DNA of 64,000 bases from Curtobacterium guangdongense. GTDB taxonomy: Bacteria > Actinomycetota > Actinomycetes > Actinomycetales > Microbacteriaceae. Positions 7,333-15,561 of this stretch are shown here, one piece after another (positions within the stretch are counted from its first letter, which is position 1; each line of letters starts with the position of its first letter). The notes under the pieces were generated by a model. It worked only from the letters and a program-made list of their open reading frames with translations, had not been told where the DNA came from and did no database searches. The stretch is taken from the NCBI RefSeq assembly GCF_049341845.1, contig NZ_JBMPIT010000004.1, positions 248,001-312,000 of the forward strand. The letters are read 5' to 3'. Position numbers and translations under genes: made by a program.

Positions 7333-9429
7333 CTAGAACCCCGGGAGGAGACCGACGACGAGGTCGATCAGTTTGATGCCGATGAAGGGGACGATCACGC
7401 CGCCGACCCCGTAGAGGAGCAGGTTGCGGCCGAGGATCGACGACGCCGATGCCGCGCGGTACTTGACGCCGCGCAGGGACAGCGGGATGAGCGCCACGAT
7501 GACGAGCGCGTTGAAGATGACGGCCGACAGGATCGCGGACGACGGGCTGTGCAGGCCCATGACGTTGAGCGCCGCGAGCCCGGGGAACGCCAGCTGGAAC
7601 ATCGCCGGGATGATCGCGAAGTACTTCGCGACGTCGTTGGCGATCGAGAACGTGGTGAGCGCCCCACGGGTGATGAGCAGCTGCTTCCCGATCCGGACGA
7701 CGTCGATGAGCTTCGTCGGGTCCGAGTCGAGGTCGACCATGTTGCCGGCCTCCTTCGCCGCGGTCGTCCCGGTGTTCATCGCGACGCCGACGTCCGCCTG
7801 CGCCAGGGCAGGGGCGTCGTTCGTGCCGTCGCCCGTCATCGCGACGAGGTTCCCGCCGTCCTGCTCCCGCTTGATGAGCGCGAGCTTGTCCTCCGGCGTG
7901 GCCTCGGCGAGGAAGTCGTCCACACCGGCCTCGGCCGCGATGGCCTTCGCCGTCCGCGGGTTGTCGCCCGTGATCATCACGGTGCGGATGCCCATGCTCC
8001 GCAGCTCGCCGAACCGCTCGCTGAGCCCGTCCTTGACGACGTCCTTCAGGTGCACGACACCGAGCAGCGACACGACGCCCTCGGCCGAGCGACGCCCGAC
8101 GACGAGCGGCGTCCCGCCCTGGTCGGAGATCTCTGCGACCGTCGCGTCGATCGCCGCCACGACACCGGCATCGGGGGTTCCGGCCCAGCCGAGGACTGCT
8201 GCAGCGGCACCCTTCCGGATCGACGATCCGTCGGGCAGGTCCATGCCGGACATGCGGGTCTGCGCGGTGAACGGCACCTCGACGGCCCCGTCCGACGCGT
8301 CGACGACGACCCCGGCCTGCGCCGCGAGCTCCACGATCGAGCGGCCCTCGGGCGTCCCGTCGGCGGCACTCGAGAGCGCGGCGGCCTCCATCAGTTCCGC
8401 CTCGGTGACGCCGGGCACGGGGACGACCCGCGAGGCCCGACGGTTGCCGTACGTGATCGTGCCGGTCTTGTCGAGGAGCAGCGTCGTGATGTCCCCCGCG
8501 GCCTCGACCGCACGGCCGGACATCGCGAGGACGTTGTGCTGCACGAGCCGGTCCATGCCCGCGATGCCGATCGCCGAGAGCAGCGCGCCGATCGTCGTCG
8601 GGATGAGGCACACGAGCAGGGCGATGAGCACCGGGACGCTGACGTCGGCTCCGACGAGGCCTGCGATGGGCTGCATCGTCAGGCAGACGATGACGAAGAC
8701 GATCGACAGCGATGCGAGCAGGATGTTCAGCGCGATCTCGTTCGGCGTCTTCTGGCGGGCGGCACCCTCGACCAACCGGATCATCCGGTCGATGAAGGTC
8801 TCACCCGGCGTCGAGGTGATGCGCACGACGATCCGGTCGGACAGCACCGTGGTGCCACCGGTGACGGCACTGCGGTCGCCACCGGACTCCCGGATCACCG
8901 GGGCGGACTCACCCGTGACGGCCGACTCGTCGACCGACGCGATCCCGTCGACCACGTCCCCGTCGCCGGGGATCACCTCGCCCGCGACCACGACGACGAC
9001 GTCCCCCTTCGCCAGGTCGACGGACGCGATCTCCTCCGTGCCCGCGGCGAACGCCGACGGGTCGGTCGTGTCGTAGCCGAGGACGCGGCGGGCCGTGGTG
9101 GTCGAGCGCGTCTTCCGCAGCGCCTCCGCCTGCGCCTTGCCGCGCCCCTCGGCGACGGACTCCGCCAGGTTCGCGAACACGACGGTCAGCCAGAGCCAGA
9201 CCGCGATGGCGATCGTGAACGCGGACGGCTCGACGACGGCCGCCGCCGTGGTGAGGGCTGCGCCCACCTCCACGATGAACATGACGGGGTTCCGCCACAT
9301 CAGGCGCGGATCGAGCTTCCGGAGTGCGCCCGGGAGGCCCGACACCAGTTGCCGGGGTCCGAACGCGGACCGGCGGGTGGCTGGTTCCGAGGTGGTGTGC
9401 GACTCCGGTACGGAGGTCACGGATGTCAT
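7333..9429 (-). CDS. kdpB: KdpB, P-type ATPase catalytic subunit
   Basis: A 698-residue P-type ATPase. The phosphorylation motif LLLDKTGTITYGN lies near residue 320, the TGES actuator loop is seen as AVTGESAPV, and the hinge motif is MTGDGTNDAPALAQADVGVA. Membrane helices flank these domains. It hydrolyses ATP to drive potassium uptake through KdpA. The start at ATG 9429 overlaps the kdpA stop by four bases. The N-terminal 35 residues before RKLDPRLMWRNPVMF are a little longer than in E. coli. Confidence 0.96.
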   Translation of the reverse strand: MTSVTSVPESHTTSEPATRRSAFGPRQLVSGLPGALRKLDPRLMWRNPVMFIVEVGAALTTAAAVVEPSAFTIAIAVWLWLTVVFANLAESVAEGRGKAQAEALRKTRSTTTARRVLGYDTTDPSAFAAGTEEIASVDLAKGDVVVVVAGEVIPGDGDVVDGIASVDESAVTGESAPVIRESGGDRSAVTGGTTVLSDRIVVRITSTPGETFIDRMIRLVEGAARQKTPNEIALNILLASLSIVFVIVCLTMQPIAGLVGADVSVPVLIALLVCLIPTTIGALLSAIGIAGMDRLVQHNVLAMSGRAVEAAGDITTLLLDKTGTITYGNRRASRVVPVPGVTEAELMEAAALSSAADGTPEGRSIVELAAQAGVVVDASDGAVEVPFTAQTRMSGMDLPDGSSIRKGAAAAVLGWAGTPDAGVVAAIDATVAEISDQGGTPLVVGRRSAEGVVSLLGVVHLKDVVKDGLSERFGELRSMGIRTVMITGDNPRTAKAIAAEAGVDDFLAEATPEDKLALIKREQDGGNLVAMTGDGTNDAPALAQADVGVAMNTGTTAAKEAGNMVDLDSDPTKLIDVVRIGKQLLITRGALTTFSIANDVAKYFAIIPAMFQLAFPGLAALNVMGLHSPSSAILSAVIFNALVIVALIPLSLRGVKYRAASASSILGRNLLLYGVGGVIVPFIGIKLIDLVVGLLPGF

Positions 9430-11111
9430 GACAGTCCTTCTGCGAGGGGGCCCAGTGCGAGCACCGGGAAGTAGGTGAGTGCGGTGACGATGACGGCGAC
9501 GCCGCCGAGCAGGCCGATGAAGAGCGGCCGGTGGGTGGGGAGCGTGCCGGCGGTCGCCGGGACCTTCTCCTGGGACGCGAGCGAACCGGCGAGCGCCAGG
9601 ACGAAGACGATCGGTACGAAGCGGCCGAGCAGCATCGCGACGCCGAGGGCCGTGTTCATCCAGGTCGTGTTCGCGGTGAGCCCGCCGAACGCCGAGCCGT
9701 TGTTGTTGCCGGCGCTCGTGAAGGCGTAGAGCAGCTCGGACAGCCCGTGGTTGCCGGGGTTGAACAGCGATGTGCCGATCGTCTGTTCGCGGACGCCGGG
9801 GATGACGAGCGAGAGCCCGGTCCCGAGGAGCACGACCGTCGGCGTGACGAGGATGTACAGCGCGGCGTAGGTCATCTCGCGGGCGCGGATCTTCTTGCCG
9901 AGGTACTCCGGCGTCCGTCCGACGAGCAGGCCGCCGATGAACACCGTGATCACGGCGAGTACGAGCATGCCGTACAGGCCGGACCCGACCCCGCCGGGGC
10001 TGATCTCGCCGAGCATCATGTTGAGGAGCGCCATCAGCCCGCCGATCGGGGTGAAGCTGTCGAACATGCCGTTCACCGCGCCGGTCGAGGTGGCCGTCGA
10101 CGTCGTGCCGAAGAGCGTCGTGTCGAGGATGCCGAACCGGACCTCCTTGCCCTCCATCGCAGCGCCCGCCGCCTGCGTGGCCGATCCGCCGCCGGCCAGC
10201 TCGGCGATGGACATCACCGAGAGCGAGACGAGGAACAGCACGCCCATCACGACGAGGATCGCGCGGCCCTGGCGGCGGTCGCCGACCATCGTGCCGAAGG
10301 TCCTCGGCAGCGAGAACGGGATCGCGAGCATCAGGAAGATCTCGACGAGGTTCGTCCACGCGTTCGGGTTCTCGAACGGGTGCGCCGAGTTCGCGTTGAA
10401 GTAGCCGCCGCCGTTCGTGCCGAGGAGCTTGATCGCCTCCTGCGACGCGACGAACCCGTCCGGGATGTGCTGTGTCCCGCCGACGAGCGTCGTGACGTCG
10501 GTGCCGCTCCCCCACGACTGGATGACGCCACCCGCGACCAGGACGATCGCGAACACGAAGGACAGCGGGAGGAGCAGCCGGCCGGTTCCGCGGACGATGT
10601 CCACCCACACGTTGCCGATCGTTCCCGAGCGGCGGCGGGCGAACCCGCGGACGAGGGCGACCGCGACGGCGAGACCGACTGCTGCCGACAGGAAGTTCTG
10701 CACCGCGAGGCCGGCCATCTGGACCGAGTAGCCGAGCGTCGCCTCCGGCGAGTACGACTGCCAGTTCGTGTTCGTGACGAACGACACCGCGGTGTTGAAC
10801 GACAGCGCCCATCCGACGTTCGGCAGTCCGAGCGACCCCGGCAGCACCGACTGGATGCGCTGCAGGACGATGATGACGACGATCCCGACGGCGCTGAAGA
10901 GCAGTACGCCACGCAGGTAGGCGCGAGAGGACTGCTCGGCGTCCGGGTCGACCCCGATCACCCGGTACACGAGTCGCTCGATGCGCCCGTGGTGCGCCGA
11001 GGTGTAGACCCGCGCCATCCAGTCGCCGAGCGGGCGGTGGACGACGGCGAGCAGCAGGACGAGCACGGCGACCTGGGCGATGCCGGCCCAGGTCGTTGCC
11101 GCGCTGCCCAT
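9426..11111 (-). CDS. kdpA: KdpA, potassium-binding channel subunit
   Basis: A 561-residue polytopic protein with about ten membrane helices. All four pore loops are visible: TNTNWQSYSPE, GTNGGGYFNANSAHPFENP, GTTSTATSTGAVN and SAGNNNGSAFGG. Together they form the potassium selectivity filter of the Kdp pump. The start ATG at 11111 shares one base with the kdpF stop (TGATG). Confidence 0.96.
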   Translation of the reverse strand: MGSAATTWAGIAQVAVLVLLLAVVHRPLGDWMARVYTSAHHGRIERLVYRVIGVDPDAEQSSRAYLRGVLLFSAVGIVVIIVLQRIQSVLPGSLGLPNVGWALSFNTAVSFVTNTNWQSYSPEATLGYSVQMAGLAVQNFLSAAVGLAVAVALVRGFARRRSGTIGNVWVDIVRGTGRLLLPLSFVFAIVLVAGGVIQSWGSGTDVTTLVGGTQHIPDGFVASQEAIKLLGTNGGGYFNANSAHPFENPNAWTNLVEIFLMLAIPFSLPRTFGTMVGDRRQGRAILVVMGVLFLVSLSVMSIAELAGGGSATQAAGAAMEGKEVRFGILDTTLFGTTSTATSTGAVNGMFDSFTPIGGLMALLNMMLGEISPGGVGSGLYGMLVLAVITVFIGGLLVGRTPEYLGKKIRAREMTYAALYILVTPTVVLLGTGLSLVIPGVREQTIGTSLFNPGNHGLSELLYAFTSAGNNNGSAFGGLTANTTWMNTALGVAMLLGRFVPIVFVLALAGSLASQEKVPATAGTLPTHRPLFIGLLGGVAVIVTALTYFPVLALGPLAEGLS

Positions 11112-11200
11112 CAGAACTGCTCTGGGCGCACGAGCGCCCAGACGAGGTAGACGACCGCGGCGATGCCGAGGACGGCGGCGGCGATGGTGATGCCGAGCAC
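11111..11200 (-). CDS. kdpF: KdpF, small stabilising subunit
   Basis: A 29-residue single-helix peptide, VLGITIAAAVLGIAAVVYLV followed by WALVRPEQF, the classic KdpF length and ending. It starts at GTG 11200 with AGGAG nine bases upstream. The stop overlaps the kdpA start by one base. In known Kdp complexes KdpF packs against KdpA and stabilises it. Confidence 0.9.
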   Translation of the reverse strand: MLGITIAAAVLGIAAVVYLVWALVRPEQF

Positions 11201-11260
11201 GAGGACTCCTGGAGATCTGGAGGTCCGCGACCGGTGCCGTGGACCGCACCGTGTGTGGTG

Positions 11261-11282
11261 CCGGATCCGATGCTGGATCCGG
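11261..11282. repeat. Inverted repeat upstream of kdpF
   Basis: Eight-base arms CCGGATCC and GGATCCGG are separated by six bases. It lies about 60 bp before kdpF and could be an operator or a leader hairpin. Nothing more can be said. Confidence 0.4.
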
Positions 11283-11301
11283 AACCGGGCCTCCAGGCGG
11301 T

Positions 11302-11321
11302 TCCTAACGCGCTCCTAACGC
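11302..11321 (-). promoter_or_regulatory. Candidate KdpE binding site (11-bp direct repeat)
   Basis: Two copies of TCCTAACGC start at 11302 and 11313, read on the minus strand as GCGTTAGGA repeated with an 11-bp period. OmpR/PhoB-type regulators bind tandem half-sites spaced by 11 bp, and KdpE is of that family. The site is about 100 bp upstream of kdpF. The assignment is inference. Confidence 0.5.
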
Positions 11322-11444
11322 CCCGTGGCGCGACGCATGCGCCCCGCTAACGTTTGCCACCCAACGCGACCAACTGATATGTTGGCGGCGACGGTTCCCG
11401 CCAAGGCTCCAACGCTCGCGTTTCCTCAAATCGGCGGGACTGCT

Positions 11445-11476
11445 CCGTCCGGTGCTGGTCCACCAGCACCGGACGG
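11445..11476. terminator. Strong 14-bp hairpin between kdp promoter and Abi-like gene
   Basis: Perfect 14-base arms (11445-11458 and 11463-11476) with loop TCCA. No T tract follows on either strand. It may be an insulating terminator or a structured leader for the Abi-like gene. Confidence 0.45.
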
Positions 11477-11564
11477 ATCGCCACCCGCTCATGCTGTTTC
11501 CTGCGCTGTAGTTGCTGCCGGCTCGCCCGAGATCGAACGAATCGACGATCTCGAAGGCACCCGC

Positions 11565-12317
11565 ATGACCTCGTTCACCGCGCACCTCTCGCCATGGCGG
11601 ACGGCGCAGTTCCGTCGAGCACTTCGGACTTTCGGTCTTCCGTCCGCCGACCGCGACGTCGACCGTCTGCACGAGTTCGACAGCGCTCTCCGTATCGCCC
11701 TGCTCATCAGGATCGAGCGGATCGAGCTCGCGCTCCGGGGTCGCATGGCGATCACGTGCGCAGGGAAGTTCGGGCCGTCCTGGCACGTCGACCCTCGAGC
11801 ATTCCGACCCGGTGTCGACGTCGATGCACTCCGAGCACAGTTCAGCAGCGCCCTCGACCGGAGTACCGACCCGGCCACTCGTCGTATCTCGGCGGAACGC
11901 GATCTCGGTCAGGTCGCGTTCGGAATGGTGGCCGAGCACCTGAGTCTCGGCGCGATCTCACGCCTCGCTGGACTCCTCGATCCCCGGGTTGCACGGGAGC
12001 TCGCGACGACGTTCCGTCTCCCGGCGCCGACCCTACGCGGCACGCTGCAACACGTCACGCACGTCCGCAACTGCTGCGCACACCATTCTCGGATCTGGGG
12101 CACCCAGCTCGGGGTACCGACACCGAAGTACCGCTCACCTCCGTCGCTCATCGAACCCTTGCGCAGAACGCTCCCGAGATCGCCGTACCGCTCGCTCGTG
12201 ATCATCAGCCACATGGCCGACAGTGTGCGCAGCGACCCGGTCCGAACCCTCGCACTCGACAAACTCCTCGCCGAGCACCGAGACCTCCTCATCGGCCTCG
12301 GCGCATCGGAGTCGTGA
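11565..12317 (+). CDS. Abi-family (AbiD/AbiF-like) protein with HEPN-type motif
   Basis: A 250-residue protein from the ATG at 11565, which has GAAGG eight bases upstream. The middle shows the Abi_2 pattern LHEFDSALRIALLIRIERIE, and the C-terminal part has RNCCAHHSRIW near residue 165. This fits the Arg-x4-His signature of HEPN ribonucleases and the RN-x-x-AHH-RLW core of Abi proteins. Known members abort phage infection. The usual N-terminal section (YYRLSGY-like) is missing, so the protein is shorter than the roughly 300-residue norm and may be decayed. Its GC is visibly lower than its neighbours, which suggests transfer. Confidence 0.65.
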   Translation: MTSFTAHLSPWRTAQFRRALRTFGLPSADRDVDRLHEFDSALRIALLIRIERIELALRGRMAITCAGKFGPSWHVDPRAFRPGVDVDALRAQFSSALDRSTDPATRRISAERDLGQVAFGMVAEHLSLGAISRLAGLLDPRVARELATTFRLPAPTLRGTLQHVTHVRNCCAHHSRIWGTQLGVPTPKYRSPPSLIEPLRRTLPRSPYRSLVIISHMADSVRSDPVRTLALDKLLAEHRDLLIGLGASES

Positions 12318-12345
12318 ACGACTCGCGACATCGGCGACACGACAG

Positions 12346-13308
12346 CTAGCGGACAGCGTCCCGCAAACGACCCGCCAGCGCGCTGCCCGCCGCCCGGAGC
12401 GCTGACGGGCCCTCGATGGTGAACGCCGCGTCGAAGCCGGCGAACCGCGCGGCGAGCGCCGTCCACGACCACGAGCCGATCGTCAGCCGGCACCGGTCGT
12501 CATCGAGCTCCTCGAGCACCGCGTCCGCGTCGAGGTAGGGCGCGATCGACCTCGCCGACACCGCGAGGACAGCGGTCCCGGTACACGGCCACTCGTCCGC
12601 CCCGGTGGACCCCTTCGACCGCGCCGCGAGGAACGCCGCAGCGTCACCGCGCGGGATGGGCCGCGGTGTGAACCGGACGCCCGTCGGTGTCCGCGGGTGC
12701 ATGCGATCGATGCGGTACGTGCGCCAGTCGTCCCGGTCGGTCGCCCACGCGAGCAGGTACCACCGGCCGTTCCGGGCGACGACCGCGTGCGGCTCGACCC
12801 GTCGCGGCGGGCGGTCGTGCCGGTCGCCGCTCCACGCGGAGTCGTAGTCGAAGCGGAGCACCTGCCGAGTGCGCACGGCGTCGGAGACCGCGACGAGCAC
12901 CTCGGGGTCGACCGTCGTCACGCCGGGCGTCGTCACCACGTCGACGGCGTCGATCCGGTGGCGCAGGCGCGACGGCATCACCTGCCGGACGGCCCCCAGC
13001 GCCCGCGCTGCCGCCTCGGCGATGTCGGCGCCGGACGCCGGTGCGACGGCGAGCGCGAGGGCGATCGCCACGGCCTGCTCGTCGTCGAAGAGCAGCGGCG
13101 GGAGTTCCGATCCGGCGGACAGCCGGTAGCCGCCAGCTGGCCCGCGGAGCGCCTCGACCCGGTAGCCGAGCTCCCGGAGCCGATCGACGTCACGACGGAC
13201 GGTCCGCGGGCTGACCGCGAGCCGTTCGGCCAGGACGTCACCCGGCCAGTCCCGGTGCACCTGCAGCAGGGAGAGGAGCGCGAGCATGCGCGAGGACGGT
13301 CCGGACAC
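12346..13308 (-). CDS. YafY-type HTH/WYL-domain transcriptional regulator
   Basis: A 320-residue regulator. The N-terminal winged helix (LAERLAVSPRTVRRDVDRLR, about 27-46) is followed by a WYL domain (about 135-230) with RWYLLAWATDRDDWRTYRIDRM as core, and a C-terminal WCX-like region. I prefer the GTG at 13308 (VSGPSSRML), which matches family starts and has GATACT six bases upstream. It is divergent from the VOC gene, 62 bp apart, and probably controls it. The WYL ligand is unknown. Confidence 0.85.
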   Translation of the reverse strand: MSGPSSRMLALLSLLQVHRDWPGDVLAERLAVSPRTVRRDVDRLRELGYRVEALRGPAGGYRLSAGSELPPLLFDDEQAVAIALALAVAPASGADIAEAAARALGAVRQVMPSRLRHRIDAVDVVTTPGVTTVDPEVLVAVSDAVRTRQVLRFDYDSAWSGDRHDRPPRRVEPHAVVARNGRWYLLAWATDRDDWRTYRIDRMHPRTPTGVRFTPRPIPRGDAAAFLAARSKGSTGADEWPCTGTAVLAVSARSIAPYLDADAVLEELDDDRCRLTIGSWSWTALAARFAGFDAAFTIEGPSALRAAGSALAGRLRDAVR

Positions 13309-13370
13309 GGATCCAGTATCCGTCGAGAAGCGGACACGATCTGACCGCATTGCCGCGCAGACTCGCTCCC

Positions 13371-13796
13371 ATGACGATCACCACCACTCCCCACCTCAAC
13401 TTCGACGGCAACGCCCGCGAGGCGCTCGACTTCTACGCGAAGGCCCTCGGCACCGAGCCGGCGACCATGACCTACGGCGCGATGGGCGCCACCGACGACC
13501 CGGCATGGGCCGACCGCATCGTGTGGGGTCAGGTCCAGACGGCGAGCGGCATCCGCGTGATGGCGTTCGACGTGTGGCCCGGACAGCCCTACGACCAGGG
13601 CACGAACGCGTTCTACGTGTACCTGAGCGGCACGGACGCGGACGAGATCACCGCCGCGTGGGAGGGGCTCTCCGACGGCGCCGAGATCCGGCAGCCGTTC
13701 GGTCCCGCCGCGTGGTCACCCCTCGCCGGGCAGCTCCGCGACAAGTTCGGCGTGATCTGGGCCCTCGACGTGACCCCGGAGTCCACCGACCACTGA
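13371..13796 (+). CDS. VOC-superfamily (PhnB-like) protein
   Basis: A 141-residue protein with the PhnB/3-demethylubiquinone-methyltransferase-like start PHLNFDGNAREALDFYAKAL and end PAAWSPLAGQLRDKFGVIWAL, typical of the VOC fold. No function follows from the sequence alone. The ATG has CAGACT seven bases upstream and no Shine-Dalgarno sequence. It is divergent from the WYL regulator, a common pairing. Confidence 0.85.
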   Translation: MTITTTPHLNFDGNAREALDFYAKALGTEPATMTYGAMGATDDPAWADRIVWGQVQTASGIRVMAFDVWPGQPYDQGTNAFYVYLSGTDADEITAAWEGLSDGAEIRQPFGPAAWSPLAGQLRDKFGVIWALDVTPESTDH

Positions 13797-13824
13797 GCGA
13801 CGACTGCGTCGGCATACTGGGCGG

Positions 13825-14757
13825 ATGGGGGACACGACCACCGCTGCCCAGCGAGCCAGGAAGCGGAAGCTCCGCAGACGACGACAGCTCCGGAAGAACC
13901 TGCGGCAGCAGTTGGACTGGCGCGGTCGCCCCGTGCCACCGCTCGGCTGGTACGTCGCCGTGCTGGCCGTCGCGTGCGGCATCACGTACGGCTTCCTGCA
14001 CGGCCGCGGCGACGCCGATCCATCGGGGATCGGCGTCGTCGTGGCCGGTGCAGTCGCCGGGGTGGTCTGGGGCGCGGTCGTCGTCGCGGTCGCGCCGCCG
14101 ATCATCGCCGTCCCGGTCATCGTGGCCGGGATCTTCGTGTTCGGGCCGGTCCTCGGCCCTGCGTACCCGAGCGCTCTCTCCGCGTGGATCACGAGCACGG
14201 TCGCCGGCTGGTTCGTCGGCATCGAGATCCGGTACCGCACCGTCGGGCGCCGTCGACCGCCGGCGGCGCAGCAGCTCGTCGACCGCACCCGTCCTCGCCG
14301 GAAGGCCCCGATCGGCAAGTCGGAGCGGAGCAGCCTGGTATCGTCGGCGATCGCGGGTGTCGGGCTCCTCGCCCTCCCGGTGCTGCTGTTCGTCGTCCCC
14401 AACCCTCGGCTCCTCACCGGGTGGCTGCTGCTGGCCATGCTGGCGCTCGCGTGGTCGGTCCCCACTGGCTGGTGGAGCGCGAGGGCGCAGAGTCGCCACA
14501 CGACCGGCGATGCGCCGTTCCTCGCAGCGACCTGGGGCGTCTTCTTCAACGGCCTGGGTGCAGCCGGGGTGCACGGCATGCCGGTCGCACTCACCGCCGG
14601 GCTGGGCGGCGTCGCCATCGGCTTCGTCCTGCGCCGGCTCTGGGAGGCGCGGGTCGGCCGCTACCCCCGGCAGCGTTCGGACGGGGAACCGTTCGTCAAC
14701 TCGCGGAACGGGAACCCGTCTCCGGCTCCCAGGTCGACACCGTCATCGCGGCGGTGA
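13825..14757 (+). CDS. Membrane protein of unknown function
   Basis: A 310-residue protein I do not recognise. A very basic N terminus (ARKRKLRRRRQLRKNLRQQL) is followed by hydrophobic stretches at about 42-58, 70-112, 120-138, 178-195, 200-218 and 240-270, so five or six membrane helices. The last 62 bases overlap the tail of the convergent rlmA-like gene, and the C-terminal 25 residues are Ser/Pro/Arg rich. CATACT lies six bases before the ATG. Confidence 0.7.
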   Translation: MGDTTTAAQRARKRKLRRRRQLRKNLRQQLDWRGRPVPPLGWYVAVLAVACGITYGFLHGRGDADPSGIGVVVAGAVAGVVWGAVVVAVAPPIIAVPVIVAGIFVFGPVLGPAYPSALSAWITSTVAGWFVGIEIRYRTVGRRRPPAAQQLVDRTRPRRKAPIGKSERSSLVSSAIAGVGLLALPVLLFVVPNPRLLTGWLLLAMLALAWSVPTGWWSARAQSRHTTGDAPFLAATWGVFFNGLGAAGVHGMPVALTAGLGGVAIGFVLRRLWEARVGRYPRQRSDGEPFVNSRNGNPSPAPRSTPSSRR

Positions 14758-15526
14758 CCGTCGTCGGGGCGAAGACAGCATCGGGAGCGACGTGGTGGTG
14801 ACTCGGGCCCATGTGCACGACGTCGTGCACGTCCTCGGGGGACAGGTCCATCGTCCAGGTCAGGTCCTCGGACGACCGGAGCACGAACGACGGCGTGAGG
14901 GAGTCGTGCAGGCGCCGTTCCTTCTCGGGGTCGACGCTGATCGTGGCCTCGGCGAGTTCGGCCAGGTGCCCGGTGCGTGGCGTGACGACGACGAGCACGC
15001 CGTCCTCGTCAAGCACCCGTGCGTACTCGCGCTGGTTCCGCGGGGCGAACACGTCGAGGACGACCGCGGCAGCACCATCGACGATCGGCAGCCGCTCCGT
15101 GACGTCACCGACCACCGCCCCGGCCGCCACGTCCATGTGGGCCGCCCGTCGGATCGCGACGGGCGACAAGTCCAACGCCACCCCGAGCCTCCCGTCCGCC
15201 GCGCGCAGCGCATGTGCCAAGTAGGTCCCCGGACCGGAACCGACGTCGAGCACGATGCCGGGTGCGGCGGCGGACGCGACCACCGCGGCGAGCGCCCGCT
15301 CGACGGGTGCGTAGTGCCCGCGGCCCAGGAACCGGATGCGTGCGTCGACCATCTCCGGGGTGTCCGCGGTGAGCGCGCGACGCTTCGTCGGCAGGAGCGT
15401 CAGGTGGCCCTGCTTCGCCTCGTCGTACCGGTGCCCGTTCGTGCAGCCGGCCTGGCCCGCACCCGTCCGCGACAGCGGCTCGGTGCACACGGGGCAGGCG
15501 AGCACGGGGAGCAGGTCGTCACGCAC
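14696..15526 (-). CDS. RlmA-like 23S rRNA guanine-N1 methyltransferase
   Basis: A 276-residue protein. The N terminus carries a zinc-ribbon start, LACPVCTEPL with later GCTNGHRYD, and the Rossmann motif I is VLDVGSGPGTYL near residue 95. TPRTGHLAEL and the C-terminal MGPSHHHV are typical of the RlmA(I)/(II) (TlrB) family, which methylates G745/G748 of 23S rRNA. It starts at GTG 15526, seven bases after TACGCT. Its promoter faces that of the SDR gene within 35 bp. Confidence 0.85.
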   Translation of the reverse strand: MRDDLLPVLACPVCTEPLSRTGAGQAGCTNGHRYDEAKQGHLTLLPTKRRALTADTPEMVDARIRFLGRGHYAPVERALAAVVASAAAPGIVLDVGSGPGTYLAHALRAADGRLGVALDLSPVAIRRAAHMDVAAGAVVGDVTERLPIVDGAAAVVLDVFAPRNQREYARVLDEDGVLVVVTPRTGHLAELAEATISVDPEKERRLHDSLTPSFVLRSSEDLTWTMDLSPEDVHDVVHMGPSHHHVAPDAVFAPTTVTAAMTVSTWEPETGSRSAS

Positions 15527-15561
15527 GCCCTCCAGCGTACGGGCGTCGGTAGCCTGGCCGG
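15527..15561. promoter_or_regulatory. 35-bp divergent leaderless promoter pair
   Basis: TACGCT on the minus strand (15534-15539) lies seven bases before the GTG of the rlmA-like gene. TAGCCT on the plus strand (15550-15555) lies six bases before the ATG of the SDR gene. Both look like -10 elements of leaderless transcripts. Confidence 0.5.

Larger units (their letters stand above)
11201..11564. other. 364-bp gap upstream of kdpF: operators and hairpin, no clear gene
   Basis: The kdp promoter should lie here. Next to kdpF are an inverted repeat (11261-11282) and an 11-bp-phased direct repeat (11302-11321). Then comes a GC-poorer stretch with a strong hairpin (11445-11476). The frame of the following Abi-like gene is open back to 11325, and an AKAPTLAFPQ segment in it loosely recalls the KP-L-x-x-Q start of Abi proteins, but the residues after it do not look like that family. 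Confidence 0.6.

Noticed and set aside
4178..7336. A 1052-codon open frame on the plus strand across kdpD-kdpC
   Set aside because: Antisense to clear kdp genes with complete motifs; composition typical of a GC shadow.
7333..10812. A 1159-residue reading in which KdpB is preceded by about 460 extra residues
   Set aside because: The extra part is the out-of-frame reading of kdpA. The true KdpB start overlaps the kdpA stop by four bases.
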